From Arthrobacter sp. cf158 (GTDB lineage Bacteria; Actinomycetota; Actinomycetes; Actinomycetales; Micrococcaceae): DNA of 64,000 nt. The stretch covers positions 33,758 to 97,757 of the forward strand of contig NZ_FNNR01000015.1 in the NCBI RefSeq assembly GCF_900106835.1, given 5' to 3'. How positions within the stretch are numbered: the stretch's first letter is position 1; every line of letters begins with the position of its first letter. Positions 32,954 to 41,895 of this stretch are shown here, one piece after another. The notes below the pieces were generated by a model that was not told where the DNA came from, did no database searches, and worked only from the letters and a program-made list of their open reading frames with translations. A program made the position numbers and the translations under genes.

Positions 32954-33067
32954 GCCGGCAAATCCAAACCTTGCCGGCCACTTCCACCTCCCGGTACCGC
33001 CGGGCAAATCGGTTGCTGGCCCGCCCTACCGCATTTCCATGGAAGGAAAAACAGCTTGGCGGGCCAG
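32954..33067 (-). promoter_or_regulatory. Two hairpins between gcvH and garA
   Basis: Reading the minus strand after gcvH, a 10-base stem CTGGCCCGCC/GGCGGGCCAG spans 33067-33016 with a 32-base loop containing the palindrome TTTCCATGGAA. A second hairpin, GCCGGCAA-N9-TTGCCGGC, spans 32978-32954 and ends seven bases before the GAGGAGG ribosome-binding site of garA. The first could attenuate transcription; the second could influence garA translation. Confidence 0.5.
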
Positions 33068-33073
33068 ATAACT

Positions 33074-33460
33074 TTAGCCTACCTGTTGTTCGTACTCCGA
33101 TGCACTGAGCAGGGAATCCACTGCATCCGCTTCGGCAAGCTTTACCTCAATGAGCCAACCTTCACCGTACGGGTCCGAGTTAATCAGCGCGGGATCGGTG
33201 TCCAAAGCGTCATTGCGATTAATGACTTCGCCACTGACCGGGGCGTAGATATCACTGACGCTCTTGGTGGATTCAACTTCGCCAACAACCTCATTGCCTT
33301 TGACCTTGGTCCCCGGCTCAGGCATCTGGGCATAGACGACATCTCCCAGGGCGTCCTGTGCGAAGTCGGTAATGCCAATCCGCACCACGCCGTCGGCATC
33401 GGGGGCGGTCACCCATTCGTGTTCCGCAGTGTACGAAAGTTCTTCTGGAATATTGCTCAC
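33074..33460 (-). CDS. gcvH: Glycine cleavage system H protein
   Basis: Lipoyl carrier of 128 residues. The lipoyl-lysine is Lys66 in the motif EVESTKSVSDIYAP. GTG 33460 (VSNIPEELSYTAEHEW) has AAAGG upstream; the open frame runs further but without similarity. The genes for the P and T proteins are not adjacent; instead gcvH heads the garA-ftsR block, as in mycobacteria (Rv1826). Confidence 0.95.
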   Translation of the reverse strand: MSNIPEELSYTAEHEWVTAPDADGVVRIGITDFAQDALGDVVYAQMPEPGTKVKGNEVVGEVESTKSVSDIYAPVSGEVINRNDALDTDPALINSDPYGEGWLIEVKLAEADAVDSLLSASEYEQQVG

Positions 33461-33576
33461 TGGTGGCCTTTCATCGGGACAATTACGAACCTCGACGGCG
33501 GCCGCGCTGCTGGCCACCGCTGAAAGTATAGGCACATTTCCCCTGCGCCTGATGGGGTCTCTGCCATGATTGACCC

Positions 33577-34158
33577 ATGACTGAACAAGCACAAGTACCA
33601 GCTCAGAAAAAGCGCAATTGGGGCGTCAAAATTATCCTGATCCTGGTGGCATTGCTTGTCGCTGTGGCCGCCTACTTCATCCTGGGTGCCATCCTCCCCC
33701 GCTGGTGGTCCGATGTCATCGCCGGTCAAATCCGACGAGACCTTGGGGCCAGTGTCCTGGTGGGAATGTTTTACGGCTTCGTCTTCACCTTCATTCCCCT
33801 GCTGGTGGCCTGGCAGGCCACACGCAAGGCCGTGACATGGCCATGGAAGATCGTTATCCTCCTGGTGGCCGTAGCCATCGCCACACCCAACCTGCTTACG
33901 GCCGGCATCGCGTTCGGAACGACAGAGTCCGCCCATGCCGGCCAGCGCACCTTGAGCGTGGATGCAGGGTTCTTCACAACCTGGACCGCCGTTTCTGCCA
34001 TTGCCGCTGTGGTGGTCTTCATAGGGGTCACGGTCCTTTGGGCCTTGTGGCGGCGGCGCGGCAAGCAAATGAAAGTGCTGAAGCAGGCAGAAAGCGAGCG
34101 CGTCAGGGCAGCGAAGCAGGCGGAGGCGGAAAGGCCAGACCCCACACCCAACGTTTAG
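33577..34158 (+). CDS. Small four-helix membrane protein, unknown function
   Basis: A 193-residue protein with about four transmembrane segments (near residues 17-38, 57-80, 88-107 and 126-150) and a charged, probably coiled C-terminal tail (KQMKVLKQAESERVRAAKQAEAE). It is divergent from gcvH with 116 bp between and is followed by its own terminator. I recognise no family; similar proteins annotated as permeases occur in Arthrobacter, but this is from general recall only. Confidence 0.75.
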   Translation: MTEQAQVPAQKKRNWGVKIILILVALLVAVAAYFILGAILPRWWSDVIAGQIRRDLGASVLVGMFYGFVFTFIPLLVAWQATRKAVTWPWKIVILLVAVAIATPNLLTAGIAFGTTESAHAGQRTLSVDAGFFTTWTAVSAIAAVVVFIGVTVLWALWRRRGKQMKVLKQAESERVRAAKQAEAERPDPTPNV

Positions 34159-34165
34159 GACGCGA

Positions 34166-34195
34166 AAGCCCGCCACGGTGGTCCGCGGCGGGCTT
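34166..34195. terminator. Terminator between convergent membrane protein and MFS genes
   Basis: Stem AAGCCCGCC (34166-34174) and GGCGGGCTT (34187-34195) around a 12-base loop, followed by CCTTCTTTAAT on the plus strand. Confidence 0.75.
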
Positions 34196-34250
34196 CCTTC
34201 TTTAATCAGTGGTCAGCTTGGTCAGCGTTCCGTTGAACCATTGCCCAGCG

Positions 34251-35459
34251 TCAGGCGACAGGCGCCTCGCGCGGTTCGCGTTCGACGTCGGGCGTTGCTG
34301 CAGGTGCCGCAACTTTCCCACGCTTGGCTGCTGCAGCAGCCACCACCATGACGATCAACGCGGCGACCGTAATACCGGCACCGGCCCAAATCGGCGAGGT
34401 GTAGCCGAGACCGGCGGTGATGGTCACGCCGCCGAGCCAGGCTCCTAGGGCGTTCCCCAGGTTGAAGGCCCCAATGTTCGCGCCGGAGGCCAGGGTGGGG
34501 GCTGTGGAAGCGAAGTGCATGACCCGCATCTGCAACCCCGGAACGGTGGCGAAGCCAAAGCCGCCCATGAGCGCCAGTGAGATCAGCGTGGCAATGCTGC
34601 TGCCTGCGGTCAGGGCGAAGAAGACCAGCACCACCACCAGCCCGGCAAGGATGACGATGAGGGTCTTATCCAAAGCCTTGTCGGCAGCCTTCCCACCGAG
34701 GAAGTTTCCAACGAACAGGCCGCCACCGAAGAGAACCAGGAGCCAGGGCACCGCACTGGACTCGAACCCGGAAACCTCAGTCAGCGTGAAGGCGATGTAG
34801 GTAAAGGCCCCGAACATACCGCCAAATCCGAGGATGGTCACGAGGATTGAGAGCCATACCTGGCCGGACTTGAATGCTCCCAGTTCGCTGCGAAGACCCT
34901 TGGTGGGCTCTGTACTGGCTTTGGGGACCATGAGTGCGATGCCGAGCAGCGCAACAACACCGATCGCAGTGATGGCCCAGAACGTGGAGCGCCAGCCGAA
35001 GTTCTGGCCGAGCAAGGTTCCGAACGGCACACCCAGCACATTGGCGGCGGTGAGTCCGGTGAACATGATGGCGATGGCCCCGGCTTTCTTGTGGGCCGGC
35101 ACCAGACTGGCCGCCACAACCGAGCCAATGCCGAAGAAGGCACCGTGGCACAGTGCTGCGACAATGCGGCCGATCAGCATTGCCGTGTAGCTATCGGCGA
35201 TCGCGGACAGGAAGTTGCCGGCGATAAAGAGAACGAGCAAGCCGATCAGAACTGGCTTGCGCGGCAACCGGGTCACTGCGGCCGTAACCAAGAGGGCGCC
35301 GACGGTGACGCTGAGGGCATAGCCGGAAATAAACCAGCCGGCCGATGCCTCGCTGACCTGGAAGTCGGCAGCAACCTCGGGCAAGAGGCCCATGATCACG
35401 AACTCGGTCAGTCCAATGCCGAATCCGCCGAGGGCTAGGGCAATCAACCCTGCGGGCAT
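34251..35459 (-). CDS. MFS transporter, DHA1/AraJ-type drug or sugar efflux
   Basis: A 402-residue major facilitator with 12 predicted transmembrane segments and the DHA1 loop motif between helices 2 and 3 (TRLPRKPVLIG). ATG 35459 has AAGGAG seven bases upstream, which overrides a longer open frame. It is divergent from a MarR gene with repeated operator-like elements between them, a usual arrangement for an inducible exporter. Substrate unknown. Confidence 0.88.
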   Translation of the reverse strand: MPAGLIALALGGFGIGLTEFVIMGLLPEVAADFQVSEASAGWFISGYALSVTVGALLVTAAVTRLPRKPVLIGLLVLFIAGNFLSAIADSYTAMLIGRIVAALCHGAFFGIGSVVAASLVPAHKKAGAIAIMFTGLTAANVLGVPFGTLLGQNFGWRSTFWAITAIGVVALLGIALMVPKASTEPTKGLRSELGAFKSGQVWLSILVTILGFGGMFGAFTYIAFTLTEVSGFESSAVPWLLVLFGGGLFVGNFLGGKAADKALDKTLIVILAGLVVVLVFFALTAGSSIATLISLALMGGFGFATVPGLQMRVMHFASTAPTLASGANIGAFNLGNALGAWLGGVTITAGLGYTSPIWAGAGITVAALIVMVVAAAAAKRGKVAAPAATPDVEREPREAPVA

Positions 35460-35524
35460 ATGAAGCTCCTTAATGGGTGGTTCCCTCGGAAAAGTGGAAG
35501 TGCGCCGCCGGGAACCGTAGAATA

Positions 35525-35580
35525 ATAGTTGCAGACGCTCTATATATAGTTGCACACGCTAGGTACTTGCGCAAGCAACT
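35525..35580. promoter_or_regulatory. Operator region between MFS and MarR genes
   Basis: The 15-base element ATAGTTGCANACGCT occurs twice, at 35525-35539 and 35546-35560, 21 bases apart (two helical turns). The palindrome TTGCGCAA (35567-35574) and an inverted GCAACT (35575-35580) follow. A -10-like TATTAT for the MFS gene overlaps the first copy. This is a likely binding region for the MarR protein. Confidence 0.7.
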
Positions 35581-35633
35581 ACTTTTTGGATGCGTCATGA
35601 ACCACTCGACGGCAAGGCAGGAGCACAGCAGAC

Positions 35634-36080
35634 ATGGGCATCAAGGATGACGCCGTAGAAGTACGGGCACAGGGTTGGCGAACCCTGGCCGCCCTGCACG
35701 GAAGCATCGAAGCAGAACTGGAGAAGGCGCTCCAGGCTTCCAGTGCCCTGTCTGTGGTCGAATACACAGTGCTGGATGCATTGAGCCGGCAGGACGGCTG
35801 GCACATGCGGATGCAGCAACTCGCCCGCGCCACCGCATTGTCCAGCAGTGCAACGACCCGCCTGGTCAACCGCCTCGAAGACCGGGGCCTGCTCACCCGC
35901 ATTCTGTGCGCCGACGACCGCCGCGGCATCTACACCGAACTCACCGTTCCCGGACAAAAGCTGCTAGAGGCAGCCAAGCCGGTCCACGATGACACCTTGG
36001 CAGCGGCCCTGGATGCTGCCGAGTCGGTGCCGGAACTTGAGCCGCTCGTCAGGGCGCTTGGCGCACTGCAAGTGGTCTAA
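35634..36080 (+). CDS. MarR-family transcriptional regulator
   Basis: A 148-residue winged-helix repressor: helical dimer region, recognition helix around QLARATALSSSATTRLVNRLEDRGLL and the wing CADDRRGIYTELT. Divergent from the MFS exporter gene, so it probably represses both genes and is released by a substrate of the exporter. ATG start, ordinary length. Confidence 0.9.
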   Translation: MGIKDDAVEVRAQGWRTLAALHGSIEAELEKALQASSALSVVEYTVLDALSRQDGWHMRMQQLARATALSSSATTRLVNRLEDRGLLTRILCADDRRGIYTELTVPGQKLLEAAKPVHDDTLAAALDAAESVPELEPLVRALGALQVV

Positions 36081-36097
36081 GTCATCCTCGACGCGTT

Positions 36098-36130
36098 CGT
36101 TATGCCCGGCGATGAAAGACGGGCATAACG
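36098..36130. other. Hairpin without T-run after marR
   Basis: CGTTATGCCCG (36098-36108) and its exact complement (36120-36130) enclose an 11-base loop just after the MarR stop. The lack of a T-tract makes it a weak terminator candidate; a stronger one lies 35 bases on. Confidence 0.5.
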
Positions 36131-36163
36131 GACACGTGGGATCCACTCGGATCTTTAACGACC

Positions 36164-36204
36164 AAAGGCCGGAATCGCCGTGTTTCCACGTGATTCCGGC
36201 CTTT
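36164..36204. terminator. Bidirectional terminator of tRNA-Pro and marR
   Basis: Thirteen-base stem AAAGGCCGGAATC (36164-36176) and GATTCCGGCCTTT (36192-36204). On the minus strand it begins five bases after the tRNA 3' end. Confidence 0.85.
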
Positions 36205-36208
36205 ATGG

Positions 36209-36282
<74 letters not shown>

Positions 36283-36423
36283 CTGGTTCTACCGTTCTCC
36301 GCCTAAGTTTTCCTCCGTAGAGTCCCACCTAAGCAGTCCGGCCGAACCACCTCCAAAAGCTTACACGAAGTTGGAGGCCGCCAACGCCATCTCAGCCAAA
36401 GTCGACTGTGATGCCCGTCTCAA

Positions 36424-37974
36424 TTAGCGCTTCTTGCCACGCTTCTCGCGTACACGCATGTTGACCTCGATGGGAGTGCCCTCGAAGCCGAACGTTTCGC
36501 GGAGGCGACGCGTGATGAAGCGACGGTATCCGGGATCCAGGAAGCCTGTGGTGAACAGCACGAACTTCGGCGGGCGGCTGGATGCCTGGGTGCCGAAGAG
36601 GATGCGCGGCTGCTTTCCGCCACGGACCGGGTGCGGGTGGGCTGCCACGAGCTCGCCCAGGAACGCGTTGAGGCGACCCGTGGGGATGCGGCGGTCCCAG
36701 CTCTCCAAGGCGATGTCCAGCGCAGGGACCAGCCGATCCTTATGCCAGCCGGTCTTGGCTGAGATGTTCACGCGGGGAGCCCACTCCACGTGGGCAAGAT
36801 CCTGCTCGATTTCGCGCTCCAGGTAACGGCGGCGTTCGTCATCGAGCAGATCCCACTTGTTAAACGCGAGCACCAGGGCACGGCCGGATTCGATGGCCAA
36901 CTGCAGGATGCGGACATCCTGCTCGCTGAGGACCTCGTCAACGGCAAGAAGCACGACGGCGACCTCCGCCTTTTCGAGCGCGGCCTGAGTGCGCAAGGAC
37001 GCGTAGAAGTCGGCACCCTGTGCCATGTGCTGGCGGCGGCGGATACCTGCGGTATCCACGAAGCGCCATGTGCGGTCGCCGAGTTCGATGAACTCGTCAA
37101 CGGGGTCACGCGTGGTGCCGGCCAGCGGATCCACCACAACACGCTCGGAGCCTGCGAGCTTGTTCAGCAAAGAAGACTTGCCCACGTTCGGGCGGCCAAT
37201 CAGTGCGATACGGCGCGGTCCGCCTGAGCGCTCCACACCGTCCACCAAGGAGTACTCGGGGAGGGTATCCATGACATGGTCCAGGAGATCGGCGACGCCA
37301 CGGCCGTGCAGGGCCGAAACCGGGTACGGCTCACCGAAGCCCAAGCCCCAAAGGGTCGCGGAGTCGGCTTCCTGCGCAAAGTCGTCCACCTTGTTGGCCA
37401 CCATGATGACCGGTTTCTTGCTCTTGCGGAGCATCTTCATGACACCCTCGTCTGTGGCGGTCGCGCCGACGGCGGAATCCACCACAAAGAGAACTGCGTC
37501 AGCAAGCTCCACGGCCATTTCGGCCTGCTCAGCCACGCGGGCGTGGATGCCCTTGGCATCATGTTCCCATCCCCCGGTGTCCACCAGGGTGAAGTTGCGG
37601 CCATTCCAACGGGCCGAGTACATGACACGGTCGCGGGTAACCCCAGGGGTATCCTCTACGACAGCTTCACGGCGGCCCAGGATGCGGTTTACCAACGTTG
37701 ACTTGCCCACGTTGGGCCGTCCAATGATGGCAAGGACTGGATCCAGCTTGAGGGGACCTTCGTCGCCCTCATCGCCGTACTCGCCACTGAGCAGCGCGGC
37801 ATCTTCTTCATCGAGATCGTAATCGTCCAGGCCGGCCCGGAGGGTGGCCGCACGGAGCTCGGCCTCGTCATCGTCCAAGGCAGCCAGGTTTTCAGCCACC
37901 TGGTCGGTGCCGGTGGGCGTGTATTCGTCGTCGCCGGCTCCGTGGAGGCCGGATTTTTGAGTCGTATCGCTCAT
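36424..37974 (-). CDS. der: Ribosome-assembly GTPase Der (EngA)
   Basis: Double-GTPase of 516 residues needed for 50S subunit maturation. Two complete G domains are seen: GRPNVGKST with DTGG and NKVD, then GRPNVGKSS with DTAG and NKWD, followed by the KH-like C-terminal domain ending in a basic tail (REKRGKKR). An acidic N-terminal extension of about 80 residues precedes G1, as in other actinobacteria. Downstream of the plsC-type gene with a 10-base gap. Confidence 0.97.
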   Translation of the reverse strand: MSDTTQKSGLHGAGDDEYTPTGTDQVAENLAALDDDEAELRAATLRAGLDDYDLDEEDAALLSGEYGDEGDEGPLKLDPVLAIIGRPNVGKSTLVNRILGRREAVVEDTPGVTRDRVMYSARWNGRNFTLVDTGGWEHDAKGIHARVAEQAEMAVELADAVLFVVDSAVGATATDEGVMKMLRKSKKPVIMVANKVDDFAQEADSATLWGLGFGEPYPVSALHGRGVADLLDHVMDTLPEYSLVDGVERSGGPRRIALIGRPNVGKSSLLNKLAGSERVVVDPLAGTTRDPVDEFIELGDRTWRFVDTAGIRRRQHMAQGADFYASLRTQAALEKAEVAVVLLAVDEVLSEQDVRILQLAIESGRALVLAFNKWDLLDDERRRYLEREIEQDLAHVEWAPRVNISAKTGWHKDRLVPALDIALESWDRRIPTGRLNAFLGELVAAHPHPVRGGKQPRILFGTQASSRPPKFVLFTTGFLDPGYRRFITRRLRETFGFEGTPIEVNMRVREKRGKKR

Positions 37975-37984
37975 TGCACTTTCC

Positions 37985-38719
37985 TTAGTGGTGGTCTGCC
38001 GGCGTCCCGGCTACTGCTGTTTGGCGGTGCTGCGAAGTTGGTTTTCCGGGCGCAGGCTCTGTGGGAAGGCCCTGGCCTGTGGCCCGGATGGCGCCCTGGA
38101 CGTGTTCTGCCAGGGCTTCACGGATCTCCGCAGCCGCCCTGTCCATTGAAACACGCCCCGGTTCGCCCTTCCGGCGCTTCACCGTGATGGGTTCGCCGAA
38201 GCTGACATACAGCTTGCGGCGTGGTGTGGGGATATGGTCGCGATGCTCATTGCCCTGTCGGGTTCCGAGGATGGCGACCGGTATAACCGTTGCTCCCGAG
38301 TTGAGGGCCAGCCAGGCAACTCCGTTGCTGATGCTTTCTGCCGAGCCGCTCCCCCGGGTTCCTTCCGGAAGAATCCCTACGCAACGTCCGGCGTCGAGCA
38401 GTTTCCTGCCGAGGTGCAGGGCGGTGCGGTCGCCGGTCCGGTCCACGGGGATCTGTCCGGATCCACGGAGAACCTTGCCCAGGAAGCCTTTGAACATCTC
38501 TTTCTTGACCAGAATGTGCATGGGGCGCGGCGAAGCGCCGAACATCACTGGCCCGTCAAGGAAGCTGATGTGGTTCGCGGCGAAAACCACGGGCCCTGCG
38601 GCGGGCACGTTGCTTTTGCCTGCCACGAACGTCCGATAGATGACGTGGTCCACGATCCACCCGATGGGCCGGCTCCACAGGCGGGTCCATGGCGCCGGGA
38701 GCTCATTCTCAGTCACCAT
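37985..38719 (-). CDS. plsC: 1-acylglycerol-3-phosphate acyltransferase (PlsC family)
   Basis: A 244-residue acyltransferase with NHISFLDGPV (HX4D catalytic motif), GSGQIPVDRTGD and LPEGTRGSG. ATG 38719 has AAGG six bases upstream and overlaps the end of cmk by 11 bases; a frame start at 38737 is also open. The last 25 residues are Pro/Gln/His-rich and likely disordered. It sits between cmk and der, a gene pair adjacent in mycobacteria. Confidence 0.9.
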   Translation of the reverse strand: MVTENELPAPWTRLWSRPIGWIVDHVIYRTFVAGKSNVPAAGPVVFAANHISFLDGPVMFGASPRPMHILVKKEMFKGFLGKVLRGSGQIPVDRTGDRTALHLGRKLLDAGRCVGILPEGTRGSGSAESISNGVAWLALNSGATVIPVAILGTRQGNEHRDHIPTPRRKLYVSFGEPITVKRRKGEPGRVSMDRAAAEIREALAEHVQGAIRATGQGLPTEPAPGKPTSQHRQTAVAGTPADHH

Positions 38720-39422
38720 AAATAACCTTGCTGACAATCGCCAGTGCGGTTTCCACCGTTTCCTCGAAGTTAAGGTCCGAGGAATCGAGCGTGACCACGC
38801 CGTCGGCCGCTTGCGTGAAGTTCACTACCGTGGAGTCCTTGGCATCCCGTTGGATAACCTGGGCGGCGAGCTCTTCCTTGCTTTGCGTGCCACCCAACTG
38901 GATTCCACGCCGCCGGAGCCTTGCTTCCTCGCTGGCGGTCAGGAGCATGCGGACCTCGGCATTCGGAGCGACGACAGTGGTGATGTCGCGTCCTTCCACC
39001 ACCATCCGGTGGTGGTGCTGGTCGATCAACTCGCGCTGGCGGCGGATGAGCTCGGTGCGGGCACCCAAGGTAGTGGCGACGGCGCTCACGGACGACGAGA
39101 TCAAAGGATCACGGATTTCATCCGTAATGTCCGTACCGTCCACAGCCACATACTCCGTGACCGTGGTGGTGCTGATCTCCAGGGGCATCAGCTTGGAAGC
39201 CTGTTCCACGGCAGCGCCATCCTGGAGGTCAACGCCGGTCTTGAGGCAGTACCACGTCAGGGCGCGATACATCGCGCCGGTATCGAGGTACGCCAGCTTC
39301 AAACGCCGGGCAACTTCCTTGCTAACGCTGGACTTGCCCGACCCCGAGGGGCCGTCGATGGCAATTACCAGCGGCTTGCCGGGGCGGGCAACCGTTTCCG
39401 GGCCAAAGAATTCACGCGTCAT
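38709..39422 (-). CDS. cmk: Cytidylate kinase
   Basis: Phosphorylates CMP and dCMP. P-loop GPSGSGKSS near the N-terminus, DTGAMYRALT, VVEGRDITT and RLRRRGIQ lid motifs are present; 237 residues. The chosen ATG (39422) shares one base with the tyrA stop (TAATG); an ATG six codons earlier is possible. In mycobacteria cmk follows rluB directly; here tyrA lies between. Confidence 0.95.
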   Translation of the reverse strand: MTREFFGPETVARPGKPLVIAIDGPSGSGKSSVSKEVARRLKLAYLDTGAMYRALTWYCLKTGVDLQDGAAVEQASKLMPLEISTTTVTEYVAVDGTDITDEIRDPLISSSVSAVATTLGARTELIRRQRELIDQHHHRMVVEGRDITTVVAPNAEVRMLLTASEEARLRRRGIQLGGTQSKEELAAQVIQRDAKDSTVVNFTQAADGVVTLDSSDLNFEETVETALAIVSKVIYGD

Positions 39423-40528
39423 TACTGGAGTACCCGCCATCCACGGTCAGTCAAAGCTTCAACAAGGAGGTCATGCTTGCTGGGAAGCACGGAAAGCTCC
39501 ACCATGCCTACGTTCTGTCCCGACGAATGGTCCAGCCGAAGGTCTTCGAGGTTCACGCCGATCTCGCCGATCTCCGTCAGGAGGTGTGCGATCTGTCCAG
39601 GCTTGTCGTCCACCAGGATGGTGAGCCACGAGTACGCCTGCGGAGGTCCGCCATGCTTGCCGGGAATCCGTGCTTGCCCCGCGTTACCCTCACTGATGAG
39701 CTGCGCCAGGTCCAGCCGGGCACCGGGCGCCAAGGGTTCTTCCAGTGTCCCAATCAATCGGTTCAGGTCCTCGCGGACGCCGTGCAGGATGGAAACCACC
39801 TTTTCAGCGTTGCCCCCAAGAATCTGCACCCACAGAGTGGGATCACTGGCTGCGATCCGGGTAGTGTCCCGGAGTCCGTTGCCGGCCAAGGACAGTGCGT
39901 GAAGAGGCGTGCCCTGCAGTCGGCTCGCCAGGAGGGACGACATGATCTGCGGCAAGTGGGACACCAAGGCCACGGCTTCATCGTGCTCGTCCGCCGTGAA
40001 CTGGGAAACGATCGCGCCAAGATCCCCGGCCAACGTACGCGCCGTTTGCAGGGCGTCGCTTCCGGTTTCCTCCGATGGGCAAACAACCCACGGCATGGAG
40101 GTGAAAAGCTCGCCCCTCGCCGCAACCGGACCTGACTTCTCACGACCAGCCATGGGATGGGTGCCAACGTACCGGGAGAGATCCACGCCACGTTGCCGCA
40201 GTTGCGCCTGGATACTGGCCTTGACGCTTGCGATGTCAACCACGACGGCGGACGGGTAGTCCGCCAGCGCTTTCTCCACGACGTCGGCCGTGACGTCCGG
40301 CGGCGCAGCAACAACTACCAGCTGGGGTTCTTCGTCCAGCTCCGCCAGTGGCCGGCCTGCGCCAATATCCACCGCGACCGCCTGGTTGGTGGGCGAAGGA
40401 TCGAAAAGGAACACGGGAACCCCGCGGCCGCGCAGCCCGAGTCCAATGCTGGCCCCGAGCAAGCCTGTGCCGAGAACGACGACCGGACCATCAAGATGGC
40501 CCCGGCCGTGCGTACCGAATGCCGACAT
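39422..40528 (-). CDS. tyrA: Prephenate dehydrogenase
   Basis: NAD(P)-dependent enzyme of tyrosine synthesis, 368 residues. The Rossmann motif VLGTGLLGASIG is near residues 17-28, followed by the conserved VGTHPMAGREKSG with the catalytic His and a C-terminal ACT domain (about 295-365, WLTILVDDKPGQIAHLLTEIGE) that usually gives feedback control by tyrosine. It is coupled to cmk by a one-base overlap and follows rluB by 3 bases. Confidence 0.94.
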   Translation of the reverse strand: MSAFGTHGRGHLDGPVVVLGTGLLGASIGLGLRGRGVPVFLFDPSPTNQAVAVDIGAGRPLAELDEEPQLVVVAAPPDVTADVVEKALADYPSAVVVDIASVKASIQAQLRQRGVDLSRYVGTHPMAGREKSGPVAARGELFTSMPWVVCPSEETGSDALQTARTLAGDLGAIVSQFTADEHDEAVALVSHLPQIMSSLLASRLQGTPLHALSLAGNGLRDTTRIAASDPTLWVQILGGNAEKVVSILHGVREDLNRLIGTLEEPLAPGARLDLAQLISEGNAGQARIPGKHGGPPQAYSWLTILVDDKPGQIAHLLTEIGEIGVNLEDLRLDHSSGQNVGMVELSVLPSKHDLLVEALTDRGWRVLQ

Positions 40529-40531
40529 GCC

Positions 40532-41743
40532 CTAGAGCCCTACAGATGCCAGGAGGTGTCCGACTTCCTGCCTGCCGAGGTTGCGGATGCTGCCCTGTCG
40601 CTGGTCGCCCAAGCCGATGGGGCCTACCTTGACACGGACCAGCCGCTCCACCGGGAAGCCGACGGCGTCGAACATGCGGCGCACAATACGGTTCTTGCCG
40701 GAGTGAAGGACAACCTCGATCAGGACGTGGCCGGGGGTCGAGTCAACCAAGCGGAAGGAGTCCACTGCAGCAACACCGTCTTCAAGCTCGACGCCGTTCT
40801 TCAGCTTCGCGCCGACGCCTTGCGGGAAGGGGCCACGGACCTGGACCAAGTACGTCTTTGGCACCTCATAAGAAGGGTGCGTCAGGCGGTTGGCGAGTTC
40901 GCCGTCGTTCGTCAGCAGCAGCAGTCCCTCGGTGGCGACATCCAAGCGGCCAACGTGGAACAGGCGTTCGCCCTTGTTCTTGTTGTTCTTGAGGAAGTCG
41001 CTGATGCAGGGACGTCCTTCAGGGTCTTCCATAGTGGAAACGACGCCCTTGGGCTTGTTGAAGACCATGTAGACGAGTGTTTCGTCGAGCTGGATCCGGA
41101 TTCCGTCCACGTGGATTACGGCAGACGTGGGGTCCACGCGCATTCCGAGCTCGGTGGTGACAACGCCATCGACCTCTACGCGGCCCTCGAGGATCATTTC
41201 CTCACACACGCGGCGGGAAGCCACGCCTGCCTGGGCCATGACCTTCTGCAGGCGCACGCCGTCAGCGTCGTGGAGGTCCGACTGCGGCACTTCCTGGCGC
41301 GGACCGCGGTTGCGGGTCGGCTTGCGAATGGGGCCAAGGTTTTGGCCGAAGCGTTCGCTGCCGAACGCCTTGGAACCGTACTGTCTGGCGGGCTTCGCCT
41401 TTGGCTTCAAAGCTCCGGGAGTACCGGGAGCCTTCCCAAAGCCGGGCTTGTTGGAGCCTGGCTTACGGAACGGCTTGGCCGGCTTTGCCGCCTGGCCGCG
41501 ATCGTAGTCGCCAGCTGTTGTGGGGTTGTCGGGATCGAAGGGGGCCGCTTCCCGAGGCTTGGATGCCTTGAACGGGCGGCCCTCGCCCTGGTTAAAGTTG
41601 CGCTTTCCTGCGCCGGCACTGCCGCCGCGGCCCGAGAAGCCGCCGGCGTTGGAGCGGCCTGTGCCGCCCTTGGCCTCATTGCGTCCAGAACTGTTGCGTC
41701 CCGAACTGTTACGTGGTGAACTCTGGCGTCCCGCCTGTGTCAT
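40532..41743 (-). CDS. rluB: 23S rRNA pseudouridine synthase RluB/RsuA family with long disordered N-terminus
   Basis: Makes pseudouridine in rRNA. An S4 RNA-binding domain (VRLQKVMAQAGVASRRVCEEM) begins at about residue 162 and the catalytic domain has VGRLDVATEG with the nucleophile Asp268. The first 160 residues are Gly, Arg, Lys, Pro and Asn-rich (for example SSGRNSSGRN) and should be disordered RNA-binding sequence; such extensions are common in actinobacterial RluB but this is long. ATG 41743 is preferred for AAGGA six bases upstream. It lies downstream of scpB after a 152-bp gap holding three small hairpins (41777-41850). Confidence 0.92.
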   Translation of the reverse strand: MTQAGRQSSPRNSSGRNSSGRNEAKGGTGRSNAGGFSGRGGSAGAGKRNFNQGEGRPFKASKPREAAPFDPDNPTTAGDYDRGQAAKPAKPFRKPGSNKPGFGKAPGTPGALKPKAKPARQYGSKAFGSERFGQNLGPIRKPTRNRGPRQEVPQSDLHDADGVRLQKVMAQAGVASRRVCEEMILEGRVEVDGVVTTELGMRVDPTSAVIHVDGIRIQLDETLVYMVFNKPKGVVSTMEDPEGRPCISDFLKNNKNKGERLFHVGRLDVATEGLLLLTNDGELANRLTHPSYEVPKTYLVQVRGPFPQGVGAKLKNGVELEDGVAAVDSFRLVDSTPGHVLIEVVLHSGKNRIVRRMFDAVGFPVERLVRVKVGPIGLGDQRQGSIRNLGRQEVGHLLASVGL

Positions 41744-41895
41744 GACCCGTCCTTGTGTAGTAATGGCCGGCATTTGGTGTTGGAATCAACACTAGCCAGC
41801 CGGGCAGACATCGTCTGCCCCTTGTTGCCGTGGCACCTCGTTGCGGTGCCGCATATCCGTATTAAGTTCTGGTGCTGTGCCGGTGAAGCCTGGGG

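Noticed and set aside
40157..41719. Plus-strand 520-codon open frame over tyrA and rluB
   Set aside because: Antisense shadow of two certain genes; no ribosome-binding site or family similarity.
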